Source: Streptomyces tuirus | GTDB taxonomy: Bacteria; Actinomycetota; Actinomycetes; Streptomycetales; Streptomycetaceae | Reading direction: 5' to 3' | Length of the DNA stretch: 64,000 bases | Assembly: GCA_018195615.1 (NCBI GenBank) | Contig: JAGTPG010000002.1 | Span: forward strand, 1-64,000 | In this document: piece after piece, positions 18,228-27,580 of the stretch | How the letters are laid out: each line of letters starts with the position of its first letter | How positions within the stretch are numbered: position 1 is the stretch's first letter | Notes under the pieces: model-generated | Database searches by the model: none | Told to the model about the DNA's origin: nothing | The model's input: the letters and a program-made list of their open reading frames with translations, nothing else | Translations under genes and position numbers: made by a program

Positions 18228-18333
18228 TGTTAGCGGTCGTTCGCGAGTTTGAGCACCGGTTGTTGATCTTCGAGCGTCCCGATGTGCACGAAAAAGGACA
18301 GCACTCCAGAGGTGCCGCTGCGTCGTCGACAGC

Positions 18334-18828
18334 GTGGATGTCTCTGTGGACTGCCATCATCGAGGGGTGCTGATTCCCAGGGCAGTTGCTGTTGTCGTTG
18401 ACGGACAGCGAGCGTTGGTCATCAAGCGGTTCCTCAGGAAAGAGGCGTCTGGGGACTGCGTGATGTGCCAAGACAGTGGCTGGAGCGGGCCGAACTGCCC
18501 CGGACATCACTACGCGGTCCTGCCGGGTGGGCATGTTGAGGACGGCGAGAGCGTCGAGGACGCGGCATTGCGGGAGCTTCGGGAGGAGACGACGCTCGAT
18601 GCTCGGATCGAGCGACAGGTGTGGACTGGCCGACACAACGGTCGGCCAGCCAGTTACTACCTCGTGAGGGACGTCCGGGGCAGCGCTGTCCTGTCCGGCG
18701 ACGAAGCCAAAGCGCATGGCCCGGACGACAGTTACGAACTCATGTGGGTGACGGCCGATGCGTTCGACGAACTGAACCTGCATCCTGCGGACATCAGAGA
18801 GCCACTGGCACGGCTGCTTCGTGGCTGA
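18334..18828 (+). CDS. Nudix hydrolase
   Basis: The 164-residue protein contains a full Nudix box, GHVEDGESVEDAALRELREE in the order G-x5-E-x7-REUxEE (about residues 67-86), the Mg-binding site for hydrolysis of nucleoside diphosphates linked to another moiety. A CVMC/CPGHH insertion before the box might bind metal. Substrate cannot be told from sequence. The GTG at 18334 is the first start in frame; another GTG at 18367 immediately before LIPRAVAVV gives a start more typical of the family. The 3' end abuts the IS21 element, and the last codons may have been replaced by it. Confidence 0.8.
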   Translation: MDVSVDCHHRGVLIPRAVAVVVDGQRALVIKRFLRKEASGDCVMCQDSGWSGPNCPGHHYAVLPGGHVEDGESVEDAALRELREETTLDARIERQVWTGRHNGRPASYYLVRDVRGSAVLSGDEAKAHGPDDSYELMWVTADAFDELNLHPADIREPLARLLRG

Positions 18829-18870
18829 TCAGCCGCTGCGGAGCCGGCAGAGTGGCGGAATGCTGTCCGC

Positions 18871-19668
18871 CTATCCCGCCTTGGCGGGCTGTTCGGTTCG
18901 TGCTCGGGTGCTGGCGAGGCGGTAGGAGTCGGTGCCGGTCTCGATGATCGTGCCGTTGAACGTCAGGCGGTCGACGATGGCCGCGCAGAGACGGGGATCG
19001 GTGAACGTCTTTGTCCACCCGCCGAACGACTCGTTGGAGGCGATGGCGACGCTGTTCTTCTCCTCTCGCTCGGTCAGAACCTGGAACAGCAGCTCAGCGC
19101 CGTGACGGTCCAGTTCCATGTAGCCGAGCTCGTCGATGCACAAAAGATCGACACGGCCGTAGCGGGCGATGGTCTTGTTCAGCTGCTTCTCGTCGGCGGC
19201 CTCGACCAGCTCGTTGACCAGCTTCGTGGCGAGCGTGTAGCGGACGCGGTAGCCCTTCATGGCGGCCTCAGTGCCCAGGGAGATCAGCATGTGGGACTTG
19301 CCGGTGCCGGAGTCGCCGATCAGGCAGAGCGGCTGGCTCTTCTTGATCCACTCGCAGCTGGCGAGGGTGTGGATGGTGGCCGCGTCGATGTTGGGGTTGG
19401 CGTCGAAGTCGAAGGTCCGCAGCGACTTCTCCCTCGGAAAGCCTGCTGCCTTGATCCGCCGTTCCGAGCGGCGTCGGGCCCGGTCGTCGCACTCGGCCAT
19501 CAGCACTTCGGCGAGGAAGCCGCGGTAGGTCATCTGGTCCTTCACCGCCCGGTCGGCGATGTCGGAGAACTCGTTGCGGATCGACGGCAGCCGCAGCATG
19601 CGGCAGGCGGTGTCGATGGCGGCGTCGGCGGCCTGCTCGGTCAAGCCTCGCTGGCGGGGCAGGGTCAC
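18871..19668 (-). CDS. istB: IstB-like ATP-binding helper protein of IS21
   Basis: This 265-residue AAA-type ATPase has Walker A GDSGTGKSH (about residues 117-125), Walker B LLCIDELGY (about 173-181), and the arginine-finger-like end of the family. IstB assists the IstA transposase in target DNA capture. Its start overlaps the istA stop (ATGA-type junction at 19665-19668). It is full length and undamaged, but its partner gene is interrupted. Confidence 0.93.
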   Translation of the reverse strand: MTLPRQRGLTEQAADAAIDTACRMLRLPSIRNEFSDIADRAVKDQMTYRGFLAEVLMAECDDRARRRSERRIKAAGFPREKSLRTFDFDANPNIDAATIHTLASCEWIKKSQPLCLIGDSGTGKSHMLISLGTEAAMKGYRVRYTLATKLVNELVEAADEKQLNKTIARYGRVDLLCIDELGYMELDRHGAELLFQVLTEREEKNSVAIASNESFGGWTKTFTDPRLCAAIVDRLTFNGTIIETGTDSYRLASTRARTEQPAKAG

Positions 19669-20793
19669 TGGGCTTCTTCCTCTCGCTGGGCGCCGCCGCT
19701 GGTGCGATGGCGTCGGAGCAACTGGTCATAGGGAGTCACCGAGGGCAGCGGCCTGGTGTCCGGCGGAAGATGGGCCAGCTTCCACTCGTGCAGGAACGTC
19801 ACGGTCCCCGACGGCCCTCCCGGACCGGTGGCTGGCAGGCCGGGGACGGGTTCGTCCTCGGCCTGGGCGGCCTTGCGGGCCTCCAGCGCGACCGCGTCCG
19901 CGGTCAGGGCTCCGGCCCGCAGGGCCGTGGCCAGCCCGGCGACCAGGTGCTCGTGGGGGATGTGCCGACCCAGCAGCAGTACCTCGATCAGGGCCCGGGT
20001 GCCGTCCCGCTCGCCGTGGACCTTGCGGGCCTGGGTCCACCAGGCGTCGTGGATGGGAGTGAACCTGCCTGCGGAGCGGGCCTGTTCGAGGGCAGTGGCG
20101 CCAGGGAAGGCGCCCGGCTTGCGGATCAACGCCTCCAGGTAGTGGTCCAGGTCCAAGCGGCAGCCGGCCTTGGCAATCAGCCGCTCGTGCCGGGCCACTT
20201 CCACGTTCTGGTCGTAAACCACGAGGTGGGAGGCGTGCAGCACGACGCGGACCCGTTTGCCGATCAGGCGGACGGGCACCGAGTAGCGGTTGGTGCGGAC
20301 CGTGATCTGGCTGTAGCGGTCGACCCTGGGAGTGAACACCCGCCCGGTCTCGAACGGCTCGGTCGGCAGCGGCAGCAACAGCGGCTGTTCGACAGCGAAG
20401 TACTCGTCGATGGTCCGCGGCCGCGATCCGATCCGTCGTCGGCCGTCGCGCAGGTCCCACTGCTCGACCATCTCGTTCAGCTCCGCCAGCGAGGAGACCT
20501 CCGGCACCGGGGTGAAGTGGTTGCGGCGGAAGTAGCCGATCTGCCCCTCGACCCCGCCCTTCTCGTGGGCGCCGTCGATGCCCGGGCGGCAGTAGAAGCT
20601 CTCGATGCCGAAGTGAGATCTGAAGGCGATCCACCGGTCAGTTTCCACCCGCGCCCGGCTCAGCCCCAGCACCTGGGCGACGGCGGCCTTGAGGTTGTCG
20701 TAGCGGACCCTGCCCCGCGGGACACCGCCCAGCACCCGCAGCGCGTGCACGTGGCCTTCGAAGAAGGCTTCCTGGCCGGCAGAGGCGAACACC
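19665..20793 (-). pseudogene. istA: IstA transposase, 3' part (split by Tn554-like element)
   Basis: This is the C-terminal two-thirds of the IS21 transposase, starting at VFASAGQEAFFEGH and including RVRYDNLKAAV, where the second catalytic Asp lies, and GIDGAHEKGGVEGQIG, where the Glu lies, followed by the C-terminal domain. Joined to the piece at 25741-26255 it makes exactly 548 codons in frame, so precise removal of 20794-25740 would restore a 547-residue IstA. Confidence 0.88.
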
Positions 20794-21037
20794 CTTCTCT
20801 GCACTTGCCTCGGTCGTGGCGGGAATCTTGTGGGCGTACTCGGTAAGTCCACGTTGCCGACGTGAGGTACCTACGGCGCAGTGCGGAAAAGCGGGTTGAG
20901 TCGCCTGGCGTGGGTGGTGCGGCCCGGGCCGCAGTCGTCAGCACAAGGCGCCTGGACAATTGCGGGAGATTTTGACACGGTGAGGTGCACCGGCCCGAGA
21001 ATCGAACATGCGGCCGATGCCTTCTGGGGGTCCAGCC

Positions 21038-21958
21038 ATGCCATCCGCTCGCCTCGCACCGGACGTCGCTGCTTTTTATGCCGAGCAGAGCGCTTTTTCC
21101 GACCCCGGTAGCCTTGCCCCGCTCTATGCCGACCTGCCGGATGATCCGACTCAACTCGCTTGCATAGCCCGCGATCTGATGGTCCACCGTTTGGAGGGCG
21201 AGCAGTTCTGCCATGTCATCTCGCAGGACCGCCTGCACAACGACGCCGAGACGCGCTATCTCGACGACATCCTGCGAATCATCACCGAGCGGAACGACGC
21301 TCTGCTGACGCAGCGGCGCGAGGTCAGTGACCGGTTCGTCGGAGTCTGCCGCGACTTCGCGCTGCTGTACTGCTCGTTCCTGCGCCACGCCGGCATACCC
21401 GCGCGCCTGCGGTCCGGCTTCGCCGACTACTTCGGCTCGGACGGATTCCACTGCGATCACGTGGTCACCGAGTACTGGGACAACGAGCGGGGCTGGCTGC
21501 TCGCCGATCCGCAGCTGGCCGACCCGGTGGTGACCGCCGCGTGGAAGGTGGACTTCGACCCGATGGATGTGCCGCGCGACCGCTTTCTGGTCGCGGGCAA
21601 GGCGTGGCAGGCCATCCGAGCGGGCAATGCGGACCCGAAGACCTTCGGACTCCACCCTCCGGACGAAGGACCGGTGTTCGGGGAGTGGTTCGTGGCGCAC
21701 GACATCCGGATCGACCTCGCGGCGCTGAACAAGGTGGAGACACTGCTGTGGGACGTCTGGGGGACGGGAGCAGGCGGCGACCAGCAGATGACGGACGCGG
21801 TCTGTGAGCTGTACGACCAGACTTCGCTGGTGGTATGCGACGACGTTCCTTTCGATGAGGCGCGGAAGCTGTTCGCGGAGAATGAGGGGCTGCGGACGCC
21901 GAAGACGGTGCTGTCGTTGGCACCGTTCAACGGTCCGAGCGAAGTCACACTCCGGTGA
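21038..21958 (+). CDS. Transglutaminase-like protein (cargo)
   Basis: The 306-residue protein has the Cys-His-Asp core of transglutaminase-like enzymes: GVCRDFALLYCSFLRHAGIP with C104, FHCDHVVTEYW with H141, and LLADPQ with D157. Such domains act as cysteine proteases, deamidases or amide-forming enzymes; the substrate here is unknown. No signal peptide is visible, so it is probably cytoplasmic. The ATG at 21038 is preceded by GGGGG at a good distance; an earlier ATG at 21008 is possible. It converges on tnpB and is the only non-mobility gene within the Tn554-like element, which makes it the likely cargo. Confidence 0.8.
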   Translation: MPSARLAPDVAAFYAEQSAFSDPGSLAPLYADLPDDPTQLACIARDLMVHRLEGEQFCHVISQDRLHNDAETRYLDDILRIITERNDALLTQRREVSDRFVGVCRDFALLYCSFLRHAGIPARLRSGFADYFGSDGFHCDHVVTEYWDNERGWLLADPQLADPVVTAAWKVDFDPMDVPRDRFLVAGKAWQAIRAGNADPKTFGLHPPDEGPVFGEWFVAHDIRIDLAALNKVETLLWDVWGTGAGGDQQMTDAVCELYDQTSLVVCDDVPFDEARKLFAENEGLRTPKTVLSLAPFNGPSEVTLR

Positions 21959-22061
21959 TACTGCAGGTGGCCTGTCATGCATTTCCGAACGACAGCCCGC
22001 CTGCTGGGTGGCTGGCCCAGAAAAAGGAACGCTGGCACTCGCTCCTCAGCAATTGCAGTGG

Positions 22062-24416
22062 TTAGCCCAGTGCCCCGACACCGGTCTCGCCGTGACCGGC
22101 TTGGGCCCGCAGGCGTTCGGCCTGCTGTTTCTTGGTGGCGATGTGTCGCAGGCTCTCCTGGAGTCCGGCGACTTCGCCGAGCCATTGCATCCGCTGGGCC
22201 TCCCGGAGGCGCTTGCGGGTGTTGGTCTCGATCTCCAGCAGGCGGGGTTCCTGGGCCAGGTCCAGGCGAAGCATGGGGCATCTGATGCAGGCGTTTTCAT
22301 GCTGGCAGGGAGTTCCGTAGGGACGGTCGCAGGTGCCGAGGGCGACCTTGCGGAGGCTGAAGTGGTCGCGGAATTCCTGCCACTCGGTGTCGCTTGGCTC
22401 GCGGTACTCCTCGCTGGGGCGGTGGGTTCGGCGCTGGTCGACGAACTGCCGGTAGTGGCGGATGACCTCCTCGGGATAAACAGCGACGTATGCCTGAGTC
22501 GTGTTGAGATCGAGGTGGCCAAGTAGCTTCGCGGCGATGTGGATCGGTAGGCCGCCGTTGACGGTCTCGGTGGAGAAGACCCTGCGGAAGTCGTGCGGGG
22601 TGAACCTCAGCGGTGCCCCATCGGCATCCACGATGCCGGCTCGCAGGGCGAGGTCGGTGAGGAGTTCGCGGATGCGGTTGGCGGAGATGACCTGCAGGCG
22701 GTGTTGCGAGGGGGCTTGGAACAGGTGCGGCAGCGGTGGGCCGAAGGCCCGCTCGTAGCCGTCGTACCGGTTCAGCAGCGGCACCCGCCCGTCGGGACCC
22801 TTGATGCGGCGGATGATCCGGGCGAGGACTGCGACCAGGTCCGGGTCGGCGGGGATGACGCGTTCACGGTCGGTCTTGGACGGGCTGATCTGCAGCAGGG
22901 GCACTGTCTCACCGGTCGGCGCCTGGTACTGGCGCAGGCTCAGGTGGGTGAGCTCCAGGAGTTCCTCGATCCGGGCGCCGGTGCGTCGCAGAACCTCGAT
23001 GCCAGCCCAGGTCCAGAAGGCATTGTTCTCCTCGCATTCGGCGTCGAACCGCGGCCCGGGCTCGTCGGCTGGGGCAATGAACAGCGCGGTGGGGCGCCAG
23101 TGGCTGCCGTTGCGGCCGGTGCGTCGGTACTGGTGGTCTTCGACGGTGAACTCCTCGCCGGGCTCGGTCGATCGGGCTGCCTCCAGCAGGAGCGTGGCCC
23201 GCTGCAGCCGGGCTTCGGCGGCGCGGACCAGTTGTGGGAGCACGGGGACCAGGGTGCGGGTGCGCTGCTGCATGCGCGCCTGCCGGTGCCGGGTCTCCTT
23301 GATGTAGCCGCGGATGTCGGCCTCGCTGATCGGGCAGGGCGCGGCCCAGGTAGCCCAGCGGACCGGGTCCTCCACCGACCACTGCAGCAGGTCCAGGTAG
23401 AAGGAGCGCACGGCCAGGAACACGGCATGGACGGTGCGGCGCGGTCGCCCGTCGGGCAGGACCCGGACGCGTTGCTTCCATGCCTGGGCCACCTCGTCGG
23501 GCAGGTTCAGTGAGGAGATGCCGGGGTGGTGGCGTTCCAGGTCGCCCCAGAACAGGGCGGCCAGCATCTGGCCCAAGTTGACCAGGGAGCCGTAGTCCAG
23601 GACGGCGGACCGTTCGGCGATGTAATGCACGAGCACATCACGGACCGCACGGTCGGCGATCGGGTGGCGGTCGACCAGTTCGGCCGGGGTGAGCTGGCCG
23701 CGGGCCTGGGCCTGCCGCAGGGTCGGAGGCGAGCCCTTGAGGCCGCCGACGGCGTGCAGGATCTCGTAGGCGAGCGGCAGGGACGCCACAGTGCGACCGC
23801 TCGCTCGTCGGGCCTTGGCGTAGTCGGCGAGGTCCTCCAGGTCGAAGTCGAGCAGGTCCTTGCCGGTGACGATGCTCATGCGGGTCAGCACGTTCAGGGC
23901 CTCGGTCGAGTGTTCACCGCAGCCTTCGCGTCCGCCGGCGCGCTGACGGAGCTCGGTGAACAGGGCTGTCTGGTTATGGTCGCGGTAGGCGTCGTAGACC
24001 CCCAGCAGGCGGCTGCCGAACAGCCACTTGTAGGAAGGTCGGACCACCTGGAGGACGATCAGGAAGCCCAGGCCCGCCGTGAACCGCGAGCGCGTGCCCG
24101 CGCTCAGTCCCTGCGGTCCCCAGGCGGAGCCCTGGTCGTCGGAGCCGCTCAGCAGCCAGCGGTCCTGCCACGTGTCGGCGGGGAAGGACTCCAGCCAGTC
24201 GAGGACGCGGGTCAGTGACAGCTGCTGGCGCCAGACATTGCGGTCGGTCGGCTCGCTGAGCAGGGGTCTGGCCAGTCTTGCAATCTCGCCCCGAGGCGTC
24301 CTCGCTCGCTCGTTGATGCCAACAGCCGGCCTCGGCGCGGGTAGGCGAGCGTCGGCGACCAGGGCGGGATCACGGAGACTCACCGGTGTGCGCGCGACGC
24401 GGCCGTGTCGGGTCAT
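22062..24416 (-). CDS. tnpB: TnpB-type tyrosine recombinase
   Basis: This 784-residue site-specific recombinase has a long N-terminal region, then the tyrosine-recombinase catalytic domain with RRTGARIEELLEL (Arg I), TPHDFRRVFSTE (His-x-x-Arg), LLGHLDLNTTQAYVAVY (His and the nucleophilic Tyr), and after it a probable zinc knuckle CDRPYGTPCQHENACIRC and a coiled C-terminus. Large recombinases with this terminal zinc knuckle are typical of TnpB in Tn554-like elements. The start overlaps the stop of the upstream tnpA at 24416. The C-terminal coiled coil might replace the missing TnpC, but this is only a guess. Confidence 0.8.
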   Translation of the reverse strand: MTRHGRVARTPVSLRDPALVADARLPAPRPAVGINERARTPRGEIARLARPLLSEPTDRNVWRQQLSLTRVLDWLESFPADTWQDRWLLSGSDDQGSAWGPQGLSAGTRSRFTAGLGFLIVLQVVRPSYKWLFGSRLLGVYDAYRDHNQTALFTELRQRAGGREGCGEHSTEALNVLTRMSIVTGKDLLDFDLEDLADYAKARRASGRTVASLPLAYEILHAVGGLKGSPPTLRQAQARGQLTPAELVDRHPIADRAVRDVLVHYIAERSAVLDYGSLVNLGQMLAALFWGDLERHHPGISSLNLPDEVAQAWKQRVRVLPDGRPRRTVHAVFLAVRSFYLDLLQWSVEDPVRWATWAAPCPISEADIRGYIKETRHRQARMQQRTRTLVPVLPQLVRAAEARLQRATLLLEAARSTEPGEEFTVEDHQYRRTGRNGSHWRPTALFIAPADEPGPRFDAECEENNAFWTWAGIEVLRRTGARIEELLELTHLSLRQYQAPTGETVPLLQISPSKTDRERVIPADPDLVAVLARIIRRIKGPDGRVPLLNRYDGYERAFGPPLPHLFQAPSQHRLQVISANRIRELLTDLALRAGIVDADGAPLRFTPHDFRRVFSTETVNGGLPIHIAAKLLGHLDLNTTQAYVAVYPEEVIRHYRQFVDQRRTHRPSEEYREPSDTEWQEFRDHFSLRKVALGTCDRPYGTPCQHENACIRCPMLRLDLAQEPRLLEIETNTRKRLREAQRMQWLGEVAGLQESLRHIATKKQQAERLRAQAGHGETGVGALG

Positions 24417-25735
24417 CAGCCGTTCCCGAAGACGTCGGCGAGGTCATCCGGGTTGTAGGTCCAGCCGGTCAGCGGCTGCGGTGGCGGCTTGGGGCGCGTG
24501 TAGTGCTCATGGACCTTGGCGATGACCTCGTCGATCCGTGGGCGGAGGTAGGTGCTGGTCGTGGTGATGCGCCGGTGCCGCATCACCTGCTGGGCGTCGA
24601 CCAGGGTGATGCCCGGGTCCTCGATCAAGCGCAGACACAGCGTGTGGCGCAGGTCGTGCAGCGTGATGTTTGCCCCGATCCGGGCGTTGATCCGGTTGAG
24701 CACTGCGCGAAGGGCGGTGTAGGTCAGTGGACGCCGCGGCCCGCGCAGGGTCCACCACACTGGCGCATCCGGCGAAGGGCAGTGGCCGTCCTGGGCCAGT
24801 TCGCCAAGGTAGAGCGCCAGCCAGGCAAAGGCTTCCGGGGAGGCCGGGCACGCCTCCTTGGCTCCGCCCAGTCCCTTGGTCTGCACGTAGATCCGGCCCT
24901 CGCCTGGGTGGACGTCGCCGATCGTCATGCCCAGCATCTCCGCAGCCCGCGCGCCACTGGACAAGAACATTGAGAACAGTGCGCGATTCCGTTGGCAGCC
25001 CAGCGAGTTGAACAGGTCCTCGACGACATCTTCGGGAACCGCGCGGGGTTCGCGGTCGACCTGCTTCTGCCGGTAGGCACCTCGACGGTGCAGCTGAAAC
25101 GGCTCCAGCGGGTTGTGATGCGCCTCCAGTCGGCGCCCGTCACGTGATTGCGGTGGTACTGGCGAGACCAGGGGCCCCTGCCCGGTCTGCAGGTGGTGGT
25201 CGTAGAACGCCGACAGTACCGACACCGCGTGGTTGATCGTCGCCGGGGCATACCCGGTCTTCAGGTATGGCTTACCCGTGCGCGCGTTCAACGATCCCGG
25301 CGTCGGCGCGTCCGGACTGCGGCGGTCCCGCGCCGGGTTGTGGCACGTCCGCAACCACAGGACGAAGTCGCGCACGTCCGCGCGCTTGGCCCGACGCCAG
25401 TCAGCGTCTGTTGCAGCAAGGAACCGGAACCATCGCAGCAGGTCATAGGCATAAGACCGGCAGGAGGCCGGCGTGTTGCCGCAGGCCAGCAACTCCCGCA
25501 AGAAGTCGCTGACCGGCGCGATCGGCAGCCCAGCACCATCGAGTACCACCCAGGGCAGCGTCGTGGCGGTGGTCGCCTCGACACTGCCGACCCGGGCCAC
25601 CACCAAACTGGACACATCGAGTTCGGCCATCGCCGCATCGTGATCCATCGCATCTCCGTCTCTCGGGCACATCCCGAACGGAGACTCCTCGCCCGCATCG
25701 CAGCAACACGCAGGACACGCCGATAGTGCGGTCAA
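24416..25735 (-). CDS. tnpA: TnpA-type tyrosine recombinase
   Basis: The longest frame is 439 residues, but the first 30-36 are probably not translated; the start is more likely the ATG of MDHDAAMAELD near 25648 or of MAELD. The catalytic set is complete: SSGARAAEMLGM (Arg), LHDLRHT (His-x-x-Arg), MRHRRITTTSTY (His and Tyr). The N-terminal SAM-like core-binding domain is visible (RSYAYDLLRWFRFL). It is the first gene of the element, transcribed from just inside its right end and overlapping tnpB. Confidence 0.82.
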   Translation of the reverse strand: MTALSACPACCCDAGEESPFGMCPRDGDAMDHDAAMAELDVSSLVVARVGSVEATTATTLPWVVLDGAGLPIAPVSDFLRELLACGNTPASCRSYAYDLLRWFRFLAATDADWRRAKRADVRDFVLWLRTCHNPARDRRSPDAPTPGSLNARTGKPYLKTGYAPATINHAVSVLSAFYDHHLQTGQGPLVSPVPPQSRDGRRLEAHHNPLEPFQLHRRGAYRQKQVDREPRAVPEDVVEDLFNSLGCQRNRALFSMFLSSGARAAEMLGMTIGDVHPGEGRIYVQTKGLGGAKEACPASPEAFAWLALYLGELAQDGHCPSPDAPVWWTLRGPRRPLTYTALRAVLNRINARIGANITLHDLRHTLCLRLIEDPGITLVDAQQVMRHRRITTTSTYLRPRIDEVIAKVHEHYTRPKPPPQPLTGWTYNPDDLADVFGNG

Positions 25736-25740
25736 CGGGT

Positions 25741-26255
25741 CGGTGGACGGCCTTGCCCGAATACGACAGACGGAAGGAGAAAAGGTAGCAGGTCACCAGC
25801 TCGCCGGCGAGCCGCACGGCCACGTCGCCGAAGTCGACCTCTGCCTCCATGCCGGGCGGGTGGGTCTGCGGGACGAACGCCTCGATGGGCGCCTTGCCCG
25901 CCTCCACCGCGATCTGCGGCTTCCGGTCAGCGACATAGCGCCTGACCATCGGATACGACACGTTCGCGCCGTGCTCATCGACCAGCCGGTGGAAGATCCG
26001 GGTGACCGAGTGCCGCTGCTTGCGCGGCGCATCCAGATCCACCCACAGAATCCCGTCGATCACCGCCTTGTACGGATTTAGCGCCGACGGCCGCGGCGGC
26101 AGCGGCTTGCGCGGCTCCGGCCAGGCCGAATCCAGGGCCTTGCGCACCGTCCGCCAGGCGACGTTGTACTTGCGCTCCAGCTCCCGCATCGTCAGACCGG
26201 CCCGGTGATCCCGCCGGATCGCCGCGTACAGCTCGACCTTCGACATCTGCGGCAT
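25741..26255 (-). pseudogene. istA: IstA transposase, 5' part (split by Tn554-like element)
   Basis: This segment encodes the N-terminal helix-turn-helix of IstA (ELERKYNVAWRTVRKAL) and the first catalytic Asp in EAEVDFGDVAV, then stops being IstA after SYSGKAVHR at the boundary of the Tn554-like insert. The ATG at 26255 follows an AAAGG ribosome site. Confidence 0.85.
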
Positions 26256-26400
26256 GACCAGGACCTTTCACCAGGAACACCCCGATGCTGTCCTGCAAGC
26301 ACCCCACTGCCTTCAAAACTCGTGAACATCACCCGACCGTGGAAACGGGCGCCTCCCAAACCCGTGTACAACCGCCATCACAACTCGTGAATAAAGCCAG

Positions 26401-26731
26401 TCAGTCGAGGATGCGGAGGTCGACGTCGGGCTGGCAGTGGGGGCAGGCCGGAGGCCAGGAGGCGGCGGGCTTCGTCCCGGTCGATGGCACGACGGCGGAT
26501 GCCTGCGGCGTAGCAGTCGCCGGCGTGGACCTGGACGGGCGGGCGTCCGGTGCCGATGCCGAGCTGGACGATCCACTCCGGCCTGGCGGGCCGGACCCGC
26601 CGACCGTGCTCCCGCTCGGCCTCCCGCCGCTGGAGATCGGCGATCTTCTGGTCGATGCGCGACAGCCACATCGCGTGTCACACCCGCAGGGTGAGCAGTC
26701 GCTCCAGGTCAGGCGGCAGATCGTCGAACAC
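26401..26731 (-). pseudogene. DUF6233-family gene remnant
   Basis: The sequence starts at a GTG (26731, ribosome site CCGGAA) and reads VFDDLPPDLERLLTLRV, then meets a TGA where a Trp codon is expected before HAMWLSRIDQKIAD. It continues with RRPEWIVQLG, VHAGDCYAAG and EARRLLASG, and, after a small frame change near 26440, ACPHCQPDVDLRILD. This is the pattern of the Streptomyces DUF6233 family (about 110-120 residues). The nonsense codon and frame change mark it as a pseudogene. Its stop abuts the right end of the IS21 element. Confidence 0.6.
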
Positions 26732-27049
26732 GTTCCGGTGTCCTGCGTGTGCCCGAGCACGATTGTTTGCGAGTGATCGCAAGGAGTGTGCTGGCTGCGG
26801 ACTCCGTGGAGCACCATGATTTGCGAGGCGGGGCACGGAGCTCGCGAGTTCAGCATTCCTTTCGTCACTGATAGTGACTCATCGTTTCCGGATCGACTAA
26901 TCTCCCGAAGGACGCGCAGCCCGATTGAGCCTGCTGATTCCGGTCGGGGCCAGGCCGTATCCGCCTTCGAGCCTGGGCTTCCGGGAGGCCAAGCCGAGGT
27001 ACCTGATCCACATGCCATCATCACCGTGCGGCCTTAGCCTTCTGAGCAT
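26732..27049. other. Intergenic stretch, no gene recognised
   Basis: No convincing coding sequence. The lower G+C around 26860-26910 could hold promoters for the divergent genes on either side. Confidence 0.35.
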
Positions 27050-27580
27050 GTGCATGAGGTGCTACGCCGCATGACCGGTCCTGGTGATCAGCCTGACGCT
27101 GATCCGCTCGATGCAGCCTTGGCGGCGGCTGTGCGTCGTACGAATGCCTGGCTGGGGGGCATCTATCTGGTGGACCCAGATGAGTCGGTGCTGAGGCTGG
27201 TCGCACTATGCGGGGTGCCGGTCGACGCGTTCACTCCGTGGTGGCAGAGTGCTTTTGCGCCGCCGGGTCCGTTGCGGGATTCGATACACGACGGGCTGAT
27301 CGTCTGGCTGAGTTCCCTGGAGGAGCTGGCGCGCTACTACCCGCGTGCCGCGGCGAACCTGCCCTATCAAACCGCGTTCGCGACCGCGCCCTTCCCAGGA
27401 GTCCGGCACTGCCAGGGCGCGCTGCTGCTCGCATGGACTGGTGACCGTGCGCCTCTTCTCAGTCCCAGGGAGCGCCGACGCATCGCCTTCAGTGCCCGGC
27501 GCATTGCGCACGTGCTGAACGAGGCGGTTCGCCCTCCAGCCATTCCGGAGCGGCCCCGTTTCGTCCTTCCCCGTCCCGAA
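27050..27580 (+). pseudogene. GAF-domain protein, 5' part only
   Basis: The first 175 codons encode a GAF-type sensory domain (AWLGGIYLVDPDESVLRLVALCGVP, then WVSS-like IVWLSSLEELARYYPRAA, PFPGVRHCQGALLLAW and RIAHVLNEA) like those at the front of Streptomyces multidomain PP2C/SpoIIE phosphatases. After PRFVLPRPE the frame runs antisense into the MerR remnant and no longer resembles such a protein. A rearrangement therefore truncated it near 27580. Confidence 0.55.

Larger units (their letters stand above)
20794..25740 (-). mobile_element. Tn554-like element with transglutaminase-like cargo, inserted in istA
   Basis: The 4,947-bp insert interrupts the istA sequence GAACACC|CGGTG. Its deletion restores the reading frame exactly and no target duplication is seen, as expected for Tn554-type tyrosine-recombinase transposition. 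It encodes two overlapping tyrosine recombinases of TnpA and TnpB type and one divergent cargo gene. The short TnpC gene that follows tnpB in Tn554 is absent; only about 100 bases separate tnpB from the end of the cargo gene. Boundaries are certain to within one or two bases. Confidence 0.75.
18840..26400 (-). mobile_element. IS21-family insertion sequence (istA split by a Tn554-like element)
   Basis: istA and istB are present in the IS21 order, reading on the minus strand. Upstream of istA, the motif AACTCGTGAA occurs twice (about 26318 and 26383), as expected of the multiple terminal repeats of IS21 elements; the right end is near 26400. The left end lies between 18829 and 18871 and is not resolved exactly. 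Confidence 0.7.

Noticed and set aside
18228..18333. Short minus-strand tail reading HIGTLEDQQPVLKLANDR
   Set aside because: It looks protein-like and might be the end of a lost gene, but about 25 codons without context are too little to name.
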